64,000 nt of DNA. It comes from Cololabis saira. Taxonomy: Eukaryota > Chordata > Actinopteri > Beloniformes > Belonidae. The stretch lies in contig NC_084599.1 of the NCBI RefSeq assembly GCF_033807715.1, positions 14,606,625 to 14,670,624 on the forward strand, read 5' to 3'. Made by a program: the position numbers and the translations under genes. Below are positions 47,058-58,461 of this stretch, piece by piece. Each line of letters starts with the position of its first letter. Within the stretch, counting starts at the first letter, position 1. The notes under the pieces were generated by a model. That model saw only the letters and a list, made by a program, of their open reading frames with translations, did not search any database and was not told where the DNA came from.

Positions 47058-48521
47058 GCACCGGGGGTGGATGAGATCCGCCCTGAGTACCTCAAGTCTC
47101 TGGATGTTGCGGGGCTGTCGTGGCTGACACGCCTCTGCAGCATCGCGTGGCAGTCGGGGACAGTGCCTCTGGACTGGCAGACCGGGGTGGTGGTCCCTCT
47201 CTTCAAAAAGGGGGACCGGAGGGTGTGTTCCAACTACCGGGGAATCACACTCCTCAGCCTCCCGGGGAAAGTCTATTCCAGGGTGCTGGAGAGGAGAATT
47301 CGGCCGATAGTCGAACCTCGGATTCAAGAGGAACAATGCGGTTTTCGTCCCGGTCGTGGAACACTGGACCAGCTCTACACCCTCCGCAGGGTGCTCGAGG
47401 GCGCATGGGAGTTTGCCCAACCAGTCCACATGTGTTTTGTGGACTTGGAGAAGGCTTTCGACCGTGTCCCACGTGGCATCCTGTGGGGGGTGCTCCGAGA
47501 GTATGGGGTCGGAGGCCCTCTGCTGAGGGCTGTACGGTCCCTGTATGACCGGAGCAGGAGCTTGGTTCGCATTGCCGGCAGTAAGTCAGACCTGTTCCCG
47601 GTGCGTGTTGGACTCCGGCAGGGCTGCCCTTTGTCACCGGTTCTGTTCATTATTTTTATGGACAGAATTTCTAGGCGCAGCCAGGGGCCGGAGGGGGTAC
47701 GGTTCGGGAGCCACTTGATTTCATCTCTGCTTTTTGCAGATGATGTGGTCTTGTTGGCTCCCTCGAGCCAGGACCTTCAGCATGCACTGGGGCGGTTTGC
47801 AGCCGAGTGTGAAGCAGCTGGGATGAGAATCAGCACCTCTAAGTCTGAGGCCATGGTTCTCGACCGGAAAAAGGTGGCTTGCACCCTCCAGGTCGGGGGA
47901 GAGTTCCTGCCTCAGGTGGAGGAGTTCAAGTATCTTGGGGTCTTGTTCACGAGTGAGGGGAGAACGGACCGCGAGATCGACAGGCGGATCGGTGCGGCGG
48001 CCGCAGTAATGCGGTCATTGTATCGGTCCGTCGTGGTGAAGAGGGAGCTGAGCCGAAAGGCAAAGCTCTCAGTTTACCGGTCGATCTACGTTCCCACCCT
48101 CACCTATGGTCATGAACTCTGGGTCATGACCGAAAGAACGGGATCCCGGATACAAGCGGCCGAAATGAGTTTCCTCCGCAGGGTGGCGGGGCGCTCCCTT
48201 AGAGATAGGGTGAGGAGCTCTGTCACCCGGGAGGAGCTCGGAGTAGAGCCGCTGCTCCTCCACATCGAGAGGAGCCAGCTGAGGTGGCTCGGGCACCTGT
48301 ATAGGATGCCCCCTGGACGCCTCCCTCGTGAGGTGTTCCGGGCATGTCCCACCGGGAGGAGGCCCCGAGGAAGACCCAGGACACGCTGGAGTGACTACGT
48401 CGCTCGGCTGGCCTGGGAACGCCTTGGGGTCCCCCCGGAAGAGCTGGAGGAGGTGTCCGGGGAGAGGGAAGTCTGGGGATCCCTGCTCCGACTGCTGCCC
48501 CCGCGACCCGGACTCGGATAA
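47058..48521 (+). CDS. Rex3 reverse transcriptase, C-terminal polyprotein part (open frame)
   Basis: An uninterrupted frame of 501 residues counted from a chance ATG at 47016 in flanking DNA; the element's own coding starts at 47058 (APGVDEIRPEYL). RT motifs: GFRPGRGTLDQ; motif A FVDLEKAFDRV (Asp143 region); RQGCPLSPVLF; catalytic FADD at residues 240-243; then the thumb/C-terminal region (EFKYLGVLFTS, LTYGHELWVMTER, RRPRGRPRTRW). It ends PPRPGLG before TAA at 48519-48521. No frameshift or stop was found, so the copy is young. Without the endonuclease and promoter it is most likely inactive. Confidence 0.85.
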   Translation, partial: APGVDEIRPEYLKSLDVAGLSWLTRLCSIAWQSGTVPLDWQTGVVVPLFKKGDRRVCSNYRGITLLSLPGKVYSRVLERRIRPIVEPRIQEEQCGFRPGRGTLDQLYTLRRVLEGAWEFAQPVHMCFVDLEKAFDRVPRGILWGVLREYGVGGPLLRAVRSLYDRSRSLVRIAGSKSDLFPVRVGLRQGCPLSPVLFIIFMDRISRRSQGPEGVRFGSHLISSLLFADDVVLLAPSSQDLQHALGRFAAECEAAGMRISTSKSEAMVLDRKKVACTLQVGGEFLPQVEEFKYLGVLFTSEGRTDREIDRRIGAAAAVMRSLYRSVVVKRELSRKAKLSVYRSIYVPTLTYGHELWVMTERTGSRIQAAEMSFLRRVAGRSLRDRVRSSVTREELGVEPLLLHIERSQLRWLGHLYRMPPGRLPREVFRACPTGRRPRGRPRTRWSDYVARLAWERLGVPPEELEEVSGEREVWGSLLRLLPPRPGLG

Positions 48522-48548
48522 TGCGGTGGACAATGGATGGATGGATGG
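47058..48548 (+). mobile_element. 5'-truncated Rex3-type (RTE clade) retrotransposon
   Basis: A 13-bp duplication AACTTTGTATTTG flanks the insert (47045-47057 and 48549-48561). It contains the RT and C-terminal part of the polyprotein and a very short 3' UTR ending in GGATGGATGGATGG, the tandem GATG end known from Rex3. The endonuclease part is missing by 5' truncation. Orientation is opposite to oca2, in one of its introns. Confidence 0.9.
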
Positions 48549-48689
48549 AACTTTGTATTTGTGGTAAAGTCATGAAGAGTGTATTTTTAAAATTCTCTCC
48601 AATGTATTTCTGAGTTTCTCTTACCAAACTTTATCTATAAAGCCGCTGGTATACAAAAGTGTAAAATCTATTTAAAACACATTGTCTAA

Positions 48690-49450
48690 AGTAATGGTTA
48701 TAAAAATTTGAGCAGCAATGATGACACCCATATAACTTCCAGGTTGAGACTCATGTGGAACAAAAATCCATTGTAGTTCCTTGACTGACCGCTAGAGGTT
48801 GGCTCCAAAAGTGAGTCAACCCCCACTGACTCCCGTGTTGTTCCAACTTTAGAGCAGAAATAAACATATTTACATGCTTAAAAAAAAACGTTTTGGTCTC
48901 AATGGTTTGATTTCATATCGATGACAACTCTAAGGGGCTTAACGTGCAAGGAGAGCAACTGAGGAGGTAATACAAAAATAGTCACATACTGCAGGATGAA
49001 TGATCAACATGAGTTTTCAGTCTTGAGTTTGAGTAGGTGATCATATCAAGAAGCATTTTTTTCTTTGTTAAATTATGACAGCAGGACTTGTTATTATATA
49101 CAGCTTAGAAGCTTTACTCACAAGTAAACACAGTGCTAAGTATTAAGTGGCAGATGTGATGACAGCTGGCCATTGGCTGTGCCACACTCCCAATTATGCA
49201 TAAACTCATTGCCTTATAGAATTTGACCTGATGTTGTAAATAAAAATGTAATTACTAAATAAATCACCCCATACATGACATGGTTGTGAAATTTGGCTTT
49301 GGAGACCAAGACCTTTTTTTTTTTTTTTAATCAAGCTTTAAATGGGTTTATTTCTGCTGCAAAGTTGAATATTTTAACATGGAGGTCAATGCACATTGAT
49401 GCACATTCTGGAGCCAGCCCCTAGTGGTCAGTAGGGGAACTACAGTTTCT
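48690..49450. repeat. Two arms of a dispersed repeat family
   Basis: About 48700-48880 on the minus strand and 49340-49445 on the plus strand share GTTTATTTCTGCTSYAAAGTTG and CTAG(T/C)GGTCAGT-type text. The same text is at 63935-64000 and partly at 10200-10230. Between them is A/T-rich DNA. The class is not recognised. Confidence 0.45.
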
Positions 49451-49499
49451 CTCACATCCTGAATGGATGCGTGGGTCAAAAAGGAAAGTCTTTATCTAA

Positions 49500-49550
49500 C
49501 ACAAATGCAAAAAACGTACATAGGTAAGCAGAAGCAGAAAGTTGTAGAAA

Positions 49551-49581
<31 letters not shown>

Positions 49582-49620
49582 TGCAAAAAACGTGAGGAAA
49601 ACCCACATAGGTAAGCAGAA

Positions 49621-49717
<97 letters not shown>

Positions 49718-49775
49718 AATGCAAAAAACGTGAGGAAAACCCACATAGGTAAGCAGAAGCAGAAAGTTGTAGGCT
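49500..49775. repeat. GAAA microsatellite inside a repeated unit
   Basis: An AAATGCAAAAAACGTG-type unit followed by ACATAGGTAAGCAGAAG recurs three times (about 49503, 49580, 49719), separated by GAAA runs at about 49549-49580 and 49622-49719 (the second about 24 units). The 146-residue and 82-101-residue frames on both strands are low-complexity readings of this array, not genes. Confidence 0.9.
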
Positions 49776-50170
49776 GCATTGTCACGAACTGTGGCAAATT
49801 ACGGCGAGTCAGATCCCTAAGAGAGATAGTCTATGTCATACGCAATCCAAATGACGTGATGATTTTCTCCAGTGTGGAGCGCGCTTACATCTTCATGTTG
49901 TGAAGATGTGATTACAGAGGTGTGGTTTAATTTGATTGAGGTTTGAAGAAAGATGTGCATTACAAACTCCACCTTAAATTTTAAATAAAATTTAAATATT
50001 TTAACCCTTTAAAGCCTGGCATATAAAATGATAAACAAAAAATTATTTTATTATAGATTGAAATTAAAAACTCCCCCAATGTTGTCTTTCCAAATAATAT
50101 TGCTTTTGCATCATTATGAATAAATAAAAATGTATTAAATTCATAAAATGACTCCTAACAGGAATAAGCA
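49776..50170. other. oca2 intron, no gene seen
   Basis: A/T-rich, no supported feature. The frame ending at 49903 has GCIVTNCGKLRR, faintly like a THAP zinc-finger start, but this is too short to call. Confidence 0.35.
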
Positions 50171-50469
50171 CCCAGATAGTAAAATATGAGTGAATCAACG
50201 TTGAAATATGGTAAGGCAGAAATATTGAATCCATATTGAAGCCTGACATTTAAATTATACAAAAACGACAAACAACATGTTGATTCAACATCTATAAGAC
50301 GGTGATGTTAAAAACAACATTGATTCAATGACATCTTTTCAACATTGGTTAATTAGCTAGAATTGGATGATTGTTTGATGGTTGATCCACCCTCAATCAT
50401 CAACCTTATATGAAAATCAACCTTTTTGACCATAATTCAACATTGAATTAACATATTTTGCTATCTGGG
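50171..50469. mobile_element. About 300-bp MITE with CCCAGATAG ends
   Basis: The ends CCCAGATAGTAAAATATG and, inverted, CCCAGATAGCAAAATATG form 18-bp repeats with one mismatch. The interior is full of TTGATTCAACATT-like near-palindromic text common in fish repeats. No ORF; duplication not clear. Confidence 0.6.
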
Positions 50470-50939
50470 CAGTGCACTGGTAAGTAAATAATGGATGGAT
50501 AAATGGCTTGTTTTATCTACTGTTGGCTCCACTATGTAACCACTCTCATCTAAGAAGCTGTCAATGTGGGAATGGAGTTAGGATGCATCATCATCTTATT
50601 GCGATCGATAAAACTCTGTCACAGTGCAGTTGATTAAACTGAAATATTTTGACAGTTCTTCCCTACTTCTGTCCTTTCAGCCCAAACAAAGCCACACACT
50701 GCTGAAGGGCCAGCTGGGAGGTTTTATGGGGCATATATTCAGGTCTTTGGAAGTCAGCCTGACTTCCCTGAGGAGCGGCACAGCTGTTGATATGTTGGCT
50801 TATGCCTCGAGCGTAGAGACTGTCCTTAAAGAGCTTCACTTTTCAGATGAGGATTGTCTCTAAAGTCCCTGATGTGGGTAAAGACTTCTACAGACACTCT
50901 GTCAGCATTAAGTGCATAAGGCTGAGAGTGAAGACTTAC

Positions 50940-51033
50940 CACCGAGACAGGCTCCCATGGCCAGGGCAAAGATAAGAGGCTTCACTGGCAGGTTCACGTC
51001 TGCATCCTGACTCAGGTTGATGAGAACTGGAAT
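50940..51033 (-). CDS. oca2: oca2 exon (94 bp)
   Basis: Encodes IPVLINLSQDADVNLPVKPL, then IFALAMGACLG plus G of the split Gly, between CTTATCACAG and GTAAGT. It matches the P-protein segment just before the [11 protein letters not shown] motif. Confidence 0.94.
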
Positions 51034-51982
51034 CTGTGATAAGTACACGGGACATTCAGTAGGAATTGACTTTGTCACTGTTTTAGTAGAACAACGTGCA
51101 TTTACTTGTATCTCAGCAGTTCTCTTTTCTTCTCATGTATTATAAAAACTTCCAATGTGGCATTTTTGTGAGTAATGCTGTGCACGTCACACGACATAAA
51201 CGTATTAATTAAAAAAAAGCATATATTGAGCCTCGTATTAGTCATCCTGGTTGGGAAAGCAGTTGGACATCGTGTATATGGAGAAAGTTAAAATTTTATA
51301 ACCATCTGCTTATCAAATTTAGTGTAACCTGGTTCTTTTTGTATAACGGTAAAAAGTACTATGATATTAGAAGAAAGTCAACGAAAAGAGTTACAGAGCA
51401 GAATCACTTTTTTCATGTAAATGTTAAACTGATGAAAAGGAAAGGACTTAGTTTTTTTTCATACGGTAACGGTCCAAACGTAAATTCTTCTCTAAATGAA
51501 AAAACAAATCTTTTCTCAGCTTCAGTCTATTGTAACAATCAGAACATGCACAGTCTTATCAGTTGTGCTCTAAATTGAAAGCTGACGCACTTTGAAGTTC
51601 TCTTCTTCTCAGGTGGAGCGAGGCTTGCATGGGCAATAAAGGAGAAAATAAATTATCAAAAGGGCCATTTCAAAACTTTCAGACACACTGCTGGGTGCTG
51701 GGGGCTGACTAGTCAAAAATCAGGTGGTTTAATTGAGCCAGCCGGTCTTAATCTGCCAGTAGTTTCTTGTCTCTCTGTCAATCGAATTGAGGACACTGGC
51801 ATTCTTCTGAAACTACTGATCTCTGCATAATCTATTCCCTTTAGAAAAACAGATAGCTGACAACAGAAGGGGGTTCAGTTGCAGTTAATCCGTCATTTGC
51901 AACAAATTAGTGTGTTTTTAACTACCGTATGAATAAATCTATTGTGCCTTCAAAAGTCAAGTGGCATAATTATAAACTTAAG
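51034..51982. other. oca2 intron, no feature seen
   Basis: Chance frames only (for example 51339-51578). Confidence 0.4.
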
Positions 51983-52781
51983 TGGTGACACATTTGTGAG
52001 GAACATGCGTCTGTGAGCAGCAAAGCTGAGTATGTGATTTGGACTCATTAAACATTTGCCAGATCTTCTCTGCCAATGGGCAGACATGGACTCTTGTTTG
52101 TGTTTGGAGGATTAAAGTTTGAAAAAACAACAAATATTTGCAATTTAGCAATTGATCCATTTAACAAACAGGAGCCTCAGTAGCATGTGGGAGAACCAGA
52201 CACAGCCACAACAGCCTGGCACCTCCTCCTCATGCTGGTCAGCAGTCTGCTCACACACTGCTGCGGGACGGCATCTCGTCCTTCAACCTTCTATTTATCT
52301 TCTATTTGTCACAAGTCGCCCAACGTGGTTGTGTTGGTCACTCTGCCATGAAGGGCACGTCCATGCTGGATTCAATGCTGAAGATAACGTTTCACCACAT
52401 GTTCTCGTTCCAGTGCATGTGTTGCCGACACCTAACGGGTGTGACATGAAGGGCAGTCACTGCAGGTCTACTGACACCGGAGGTACTGGTACGTAGACAA
52501 TCTACGTGGAACTTGATTTTGCAGAACACCAGCTTAAAGTTGCCCTATGACACGGGCTCTCTCCAGATCAGTGGAACATGGCATGCCGAGCAGACACCTA
52601 CTGAGCACCATGCTCACAAATGGGGGTGCCAGGAGCTCAAAACAATAGAGTCAATAGCAACAGGAAAATGAGCTGTTTGGTACTGGCAGAGAAGATCTGG
52701 GAAATTTCCCATAGACACAACCCAAACACTCAGGTCTGCTGCTCATCCCACAAATGCATGTTCCTCACAAATGTGTCACCA
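51983..52781. mobile_element. Element with about 100-bp imperfect inverted ends
   Basis: TGGTGACACATTTGTGAGGA at 51983 is mirrored exactly by the reverse complement ending at 52781. Similarity continues for about 100 bases, including CAGATCTTCTCTGCCA. The 114-residue frame inside (52152-52496) has no recognised domain. No target duplication is clear, so this may be a foldback element. Confidence 0.6.
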
Positions 52782-53207
52782 TTTAAAAGGGAAAGAAACA
52801 GGCTTTCCAACAGTTTAAGATTTATTGCAGTCAGAGAAGTGTTGTTACAACAAAGAGATAATGTATCAAACACAAATTTCTTTCAGTTTTGTGCTAAGTT
52901 TATTTAGTTTTGTATGCCTTATTATAATTTGTATGAAAAGTAGCTTAAGACTGCTTTGCAGGCAGAATGGGAGAAAACACTCACTGAAAAGCTTCATTTC
53001 TTGGTATCCTCAATGCCAGAAATCATTATAAGTGTCGTAAGAAGGAACGTAAACATTACAGAATGGAAAAAAATTAACTGTTGTAAAGATTTTGATGCGT
53101 ATGAACAAACAGAAAGAAGTTGATCATGAAAAAAAATGTTGTCTGCAAATAAATAAAAGTCAAGTTAAGTGAAAAATGCCAGTGAAAGTACACTGCTGCA
53201 TCCTCAC

Positions 53208-53312
53208 CATGGTGGCCGTGAAGGGAATGTTGTCAATGAGAGAGGAAGCCAGTGCCGATATCCACATGACTAAGATGATGGCTATAGCCAGCCGCTGGTC
53301 TTCTGGCACCGC
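53208..53312 (-). CDS. oca2: oca2 exon (105 bp)
   Basis: Encodes [20 protein letters not shown], then [15 protein letters not shown], between CCTCTCAG and [19 protein letters not shown] is the P-protein form of a signature conserved with bacterial ArsB/NhaD-type permeases. Confidence 0.96.
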
Positions 53313-54043
53313 CTGAGAGGGGACAGAATCAAGAAAAAACAGATCATATCTCTTCACTATTCACGACGCCTACGTCAACATGTCGCTGCTTTAAATCAAA
53401 CACATCAATTATTATCAATCTTTAATGTTGACAGGCTGAGACGTCGAAGCTGTTTGATGACAGAAGCAAAGGATCTAGGTTTTAGTCTTCACGCTCTGAC
53501 GCGTCTCCCCAGGTGAGATCTTGCATGATGTAGTTGTAACCCTCTTGATTTTCTCTACAGCAACCTGCTTAGGCAGGTTAGAGAAAACATAATCTCCCCC
53601 TCTCAAGGGCTCTCTAGCTGTGTTCAGACTGCAAGAGCCTGCAGGTCTGCCCTGGCACGTTGTCCACTGCCTGGGGACAACGTCAGAGATCCAGAGCGGC
53701 CCGGCACCTGCCACGCGTGATTATTAGACTCATACAGGACTACTATCTAAACGTGAGCTGACATACCCATTACTCGGTGAAATTCTCAGCTAAGAGACAA
53801 CTCGACTGCATGACGCACAGGACAAGAATATGGCTGAAAATTAGCTCAGACCCCTTCAGCTGCTGGCAGGAATCAGATAAACAAAATAATTGAAACAAAC
53901 TAATTGAATTCATAGAAGAGCAGAGCCAAAGGATCAATATTCATGAAATGCGATATCGTGTCACCCATGCCCAATTACCAATCACGTCAGTGGCAACGCC
54001 TGAGAGATGATGGCTCAGACTTGGAATCAAAAGAAAAACTCAC

Positions 54044-54103
54044 TTTTATCAGCAGTGCTGTTTGTTCTCCGATAAAGTCGATAAGCTGCAGCTGGGCTAA
54101 AGC
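54044..54103 (-). CDS. oca2: oca2 exon (60 bp)
   Basis: Twenty codons, ALAQLQLIDFIGEQTALLIK, between TTTTTCAG and GTGAGT. Phase 0 on both sides. It matches the human segment ending YIGEQTALLIK. Confidence 0.95.
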
Positions 54104-54673
54104 CTGAAAAATAAAGAGGAACAGATCAATATGAGAAGAAAAAACGTCATGAAATAACTGTATATATGTGGTAACTAAAAGAAAAAAGCAATTTGGCCAT
54201 TTATTCAGTGAACATTAAATGGGCAGAGACAGATCTGTTATTGTTATGGAACCTGACGCTGAGAATAAAGAGAAAAAAGATGTTTGCTTGGGAGAAATTG
54301 TGTTGCACAAATCTATACAAACACTCAGAAGAAAGAAACAAGACAGCTCTCACAGTGCTCACATCACGTTCCTGTTTCTATCATTTTGCTGGGTGGCTCA
54401 TGGGCTAAGAAATAGGTAATTACCTTTACATTGTGGGCTTACTGGCAAACTGAATTTGTTTCACTGACCAGCGTGCTGTCAATATCTAATATCACCTAAC
54501 CCTGGTCCTATTTTCCTTTAAGAATTTATAAATCTAAATCTACAGGCCTTAAATAAGGGCCCTGATCCATAGCTGTTGTTTTGCATCAGTTTTTGGTTTC
54601 TCAGCCCCCAAATAAATACATACATAAAAACAGGCTTTCCAAAAGCTACAAACAAAGCATGCATGTGCATTAC

Positions 54674-54801
54674 CTCCATCAAAACAAAGAGGCCAGCAAA
54701 AAAGAGCAGTGTGGCCCATTCCACCCGGTGCAGGATGATCTCAAAATCCTGGATGTCAGCCAGAACCAAAAGCCAAAGTGCACCCAGGATAGCGATCCAA
54801 C
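54674..54801 (-). CDS. oca2: oca2 exon (128 bp)
   Basis: Encodes (G)[18 protein letters not shown], then [18 protein letters not shown] and LFVLME, between TCTAAAG and [22 protein letters not shown] is nearly invariant in P proteins. The plus-strand frames at 54576-54944 are antisense shadows. Confidence 0.95.
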
Positions 54802-55260
54802 CTTTAGAGAGAACAAGAGCAAGTAACATCTTCTCAGACACCTTCCTTTTACGGTACAAAATATCCAACACACAGAACAGAGCAGCAGATTTACAGAGAT
54901 GGATGACAAGAAGACAAAGTGCTCACATTAAAAAGAAAATTTGAAAACTTTTTTAATTTTCAAAAGCAAGATCCAACTTTTATCTTTTCTCACAAAACAC
55001 TTTTTATATAGAAAATATATAAGAAACTCTCCAAAATGTTCATTGAACTCTATTTAAGTGATCCAAAAGTATGGGGAAAAAAATGTAATCCTCTTGGAAG
55101 TCACATGTGTCATGTGCCAGCATTTGGTTGGTTGTTGTGCAGCATTTCTCATGACAATGTAATTTCAACATCTGGTGGACAAAAGTTTGATAGTTAGCAT
55201 TTCAGGATTCACTGTTACTCATCATAACTGCCATTATACATTCCTAACTATCATCTTTTG

Positions 55261-56290
55261 TTCCATCAATCTTTAAAACTGCAACAGTTTGAAGAAGCTC
55301 TGCTCAGATCCCAGCAATGTAAATAATTATCGACCAGTTTTCAATTTACAATATCTTTTCAGGAATTCAGGATTTAGGAAAAAAAATTTCACGATCCTTT
55401 GTCTGTCACACCTTTGAGTTGATGTCACAGTTTTGTGTTTCAGTTATGTCTTGAGTTCCCTTGTTCCCATCTGCCCTGATCATATGCACCTGTGTCTCGT
55501 CAAGTCTTCAGTGTACATCTTGTCTTGTCTTTCCCCGCTCCCTGATGGTCCGTACTGTGTCTACCCCCCATGTTTCAGGGCATGTTTTTGGATTTTGTCA
55601 TGTCCATGTTCGGGTTTTTTTGGTAATCTGGTTTAGCAGTGCTTTTTGTTTTGGTTAAATTTGAAATAAAACATTTTTTTGAAACTTCTGCCTCCTGGTC
55701 TCCTGCATCTGGATCCTATCCTCGATATCCCTGACACATGGTTAAGGATCTCTACAAAACATTTCAGTCTGGTTTCCATCCACTTCACAATACGGAAACA
55801 GCTCTGGTAAAAATCACCAATGACCTCCTGTGGACTGCTCTCTAGACTTCTATCTAATATTGTCCTTGATTTGCAGCATTTGACAGTTTCTCACACCATC
55901 TTTCTTCACCGTCTTGCCTTTATTAGAATCACCAACACTGCAATAACCTAGTTTTACTCATACCTTTTCTAAGTCAGTTCATCTAAAGTTTTAAATCACA
56001 ACCCTCTGGTAAAGAGTGGTGTTCCCCAGGGCTCTGTGCTAGGGCATCTTCTCTTTATCATCTTCTTATTACCTCTCTGTCATATCTTCCATAGACACAA
56101 TATCCATTTCCAATGGTATGTGGATGAAACCCAGCTCTATCTGTCCACTAAGCCTTTTACATCTTCCTCAGCCTCATACTCTCCAATCCACCTGCCCATT
56201 TGTCCTTCCCCATTTGGGCTGTAGAGCTTTCAGCCGAGGTCCAGAGGTCCCACAACTCTAGAACTCTCTTCCTCAAAACCTCCCCAAATC
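55261..56290 (+). pseudogene. L2-clade LINE RT relic interrupted by an insert
   Basis: Left part near 55310-55360 (SNVNNYRPVFNLQYL-like). After the insert 55423-55736 come FQSGFHPLHNTETALVKITN at about 55765, then SGVPQGSVLGHLLFIIFLLP at about 56017, then WYVDETQLYLSTKP near 56117-56160, where YADDTQLYLS is the usual catalytic text. Asp-Asp is altered (YVDE), and stops and frameshifts occur between the blocks, so it is dead. Confidence 0.7.
55423..55736 (+). repeat. Solo-LTR-like repeat, copy B, inside the L2 relic
   Basis: TGTCACAG ... CCCTGACA, alignable with copy A at 30202-30538 (shared CTTGTTCCCATCTGCCCTGA). It carries GAAATAAAACA and CTCCTGCATCTGGATCC near its end. It splits the L2 reading and so arrived later. 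Confidence 0.55.
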
Positions 56291-58150
56291 TCACCTGTTT
56301 AATCTGATCAAAAAATTAGTTTTCATATAATTACATTTTTTTTTCTCGATTTTTTGGTTTGTATAAAACATTTTTTCTTTCCTTTTTTATGGGGGTGGTA
56401 CAAATGTCTGATAAATTCAAGTATCAAATATGATACATTTGGCATAATAGGGTTTAAACTCAAGTGCTCCCTCTTCAACGAGTAAAATTAACAGTTTTAC
56501 AGACAGGAACACAAATGTGCCAGGGATTTTTCGATGCCCCCCGTTATTAACAGTGTCTATGTGAAGGAAGTGAAAGGCAGAACACTCAAACACCAAACCA
56601 CTGGTTCAGATAAGTGGAGACAACCTGAGGTGTTCACTGCACACATCAATCAGTGGACAGCAACAACAAGGTCACTGGAGGGGACGTGGAAAACAACAAG
56701 CTTGCTTTGACATAATTCACATCAGCAAATTTTACTTATGAACAAAAGTACTAACTACAGTAAGTACTACTATAATTGGTGCTACTTCTGTGAAGTCATT
56801 TGTCCATACGTTCATCTACTCTTTCCATTTACAAAGTGAATGTTTAATGAGTGTTTTCAGTAAAGATATGAGGAACGCTCATTGTGCTATCAGCATAATC
56901 ACATTGTCTACTATTGTGGCTTCGGAGAAGATCTGATTAAATTTGTGGCAAATTGATGTAAAAAATTGTAAATTCCAGTGACTTAAAAGGGGAATCAGAT
57001 TTACATACATTGATGTTGCGGATGGTCATATGCATGAAATATAATCATCAGTAGCTTCACAGTTAGCTAAATGTACAATGTCTCTTTTTAAATGACATTA
57101 AGAGCTCAAACTGTTGTTCTACTTATATAGTAGATTAATACAAGTCAGTGGATGAGGTCTTACTGATGAGTCTGATATGATTTGTCATCATTCTTGAGTT
57201 GTGTTTAACCAAGCTGGAGTACAACAACAAAAATAATGTTAGCAAGGGTTAGAAAACATAATCAAGCTCCTACTTTCCCATTCCATGGATGAGACGTTTC
57301 TTTTATAACGACTACTGCCTGATGCTTCTGACTCATAGAACACGTTTTCAGCTCTCTCTGGAAATCTTAACCAACACACCTAGTGATTTCTGAACAGCTT
57401 TTCATCCTCCACACAAGAATTAGAATTATTTTTTAAAGGAAACACATGATTAAAAGTAAGATTTCATTATTTTGAACTTCTTGTCATAAGTAATCTTATC
57501 TTAAAGATTACAAAGTTCTGAGAGGACACTTTTGATCTCCTTACAGTCATAAATGCCTTAATTATCCCTGGTTTGCAGACCAAGGAGCAAAGAGCAGACA
57601 AAACGGAGGAGTTCTCCAATTAAAAAGAGCTTTCAGGCAAGTCTGAATAGTTCTATGACGGATTACTCTATAGCAGGAGACAGCAGTGTCTGTGAAAACA
57701 AAACAAAAAAATCTCAGAACAAACTAAATGACTGAAGGAAATGCCCAAAAATGAAGAGTCATGTCAAAAACAACAGTTCATCCTCTGTCATTTCAATTTT
57801 GTTAGGTATTAGGATGACTAAATAATGAATCTGGTCATTATCAAATCTTATAACTCGGAAAACGCACCCTCACATTAACAGAAATCAAATATTATGCAAC
57901 GTTTGGATTTATTTAACAGAAAAACTAACCTGAAATATGAGGGTTAGGGAAATAATGAAATCAGATTACGTTTACAATATTGACTGCAGCACAGTGCAAG
58001 CAACATTTTTTCCCAGTGTACTGGATAACACACCAACACTGATTTTGACCATGAACACAGCCCATTTTCCACATTTCTGGACAGATTCCACAACTTTCTC
58101 AAACCACCAGAGCTCATGAATGATGCAAACTATCAGCCATCAACTGGTAT

Positions 58151-58461
58151 GTTGTAGTATGGGACAATGTGAGCCTCCATCACGCAGCCCCAGTCCAAAA
58201 TTTCTCGTGCAATACCTCCCACCATACTCACCATTTCTGAACCCCATAGAAGAGTTCTTTTCAGCATGGCGGTGAAAGGTATTCGACCAGCAGCCCTATG
58301 TGCACATGCCTCTTGTGCAGGCTATGGAAGAGGCATGTGATGAAATTGATGTGGGTGCAATTCAGGGATGGATAAGACACTCAAGGCGCTTCTTTGATAT
58401 TGCCTGTGATGTGGACGAGGCGTCGTGGCCAGACCCAGCTGTGTGGCAAGATGCTGCCTAA
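58151..58461 (+). pseudogene. IS630/Tc1-type DDE transposase C-terminus, broken
   Basis: One frame reads VVWDNVSLHHAAPVQNFS, with the conserved Asp of WDN. A frameshift near 58200 leads to LVQYLPPYSPFLNPIEEFFS, with the NPIEEF acidic motif, and then a TGA stop inside SAWR-KVF. The frame continues to AIQGWIRHSRRFFDIACDVD and ends at TAA 58459-58461. One shift plus one stop make it non-functional. The N-terminal half was not found. Confidence 0.8.

Noticed and set aside
47022..48627. Long minus-strand frames opposite the Rex3 RT (127-154 residues)
   Set aside because: GC-rich antisense shadows of the RT frame; no domain.
49463..49903. 146-residue plus-strand frame rich in KERKKERK and its antisense FLSF frames
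   Set aside because: Direct translation of the GAAA microsatellite.
54576..54944. 122-residue plus-strand frame
   Set aside because: Antisense of the oca2 exon at 54674-54801.
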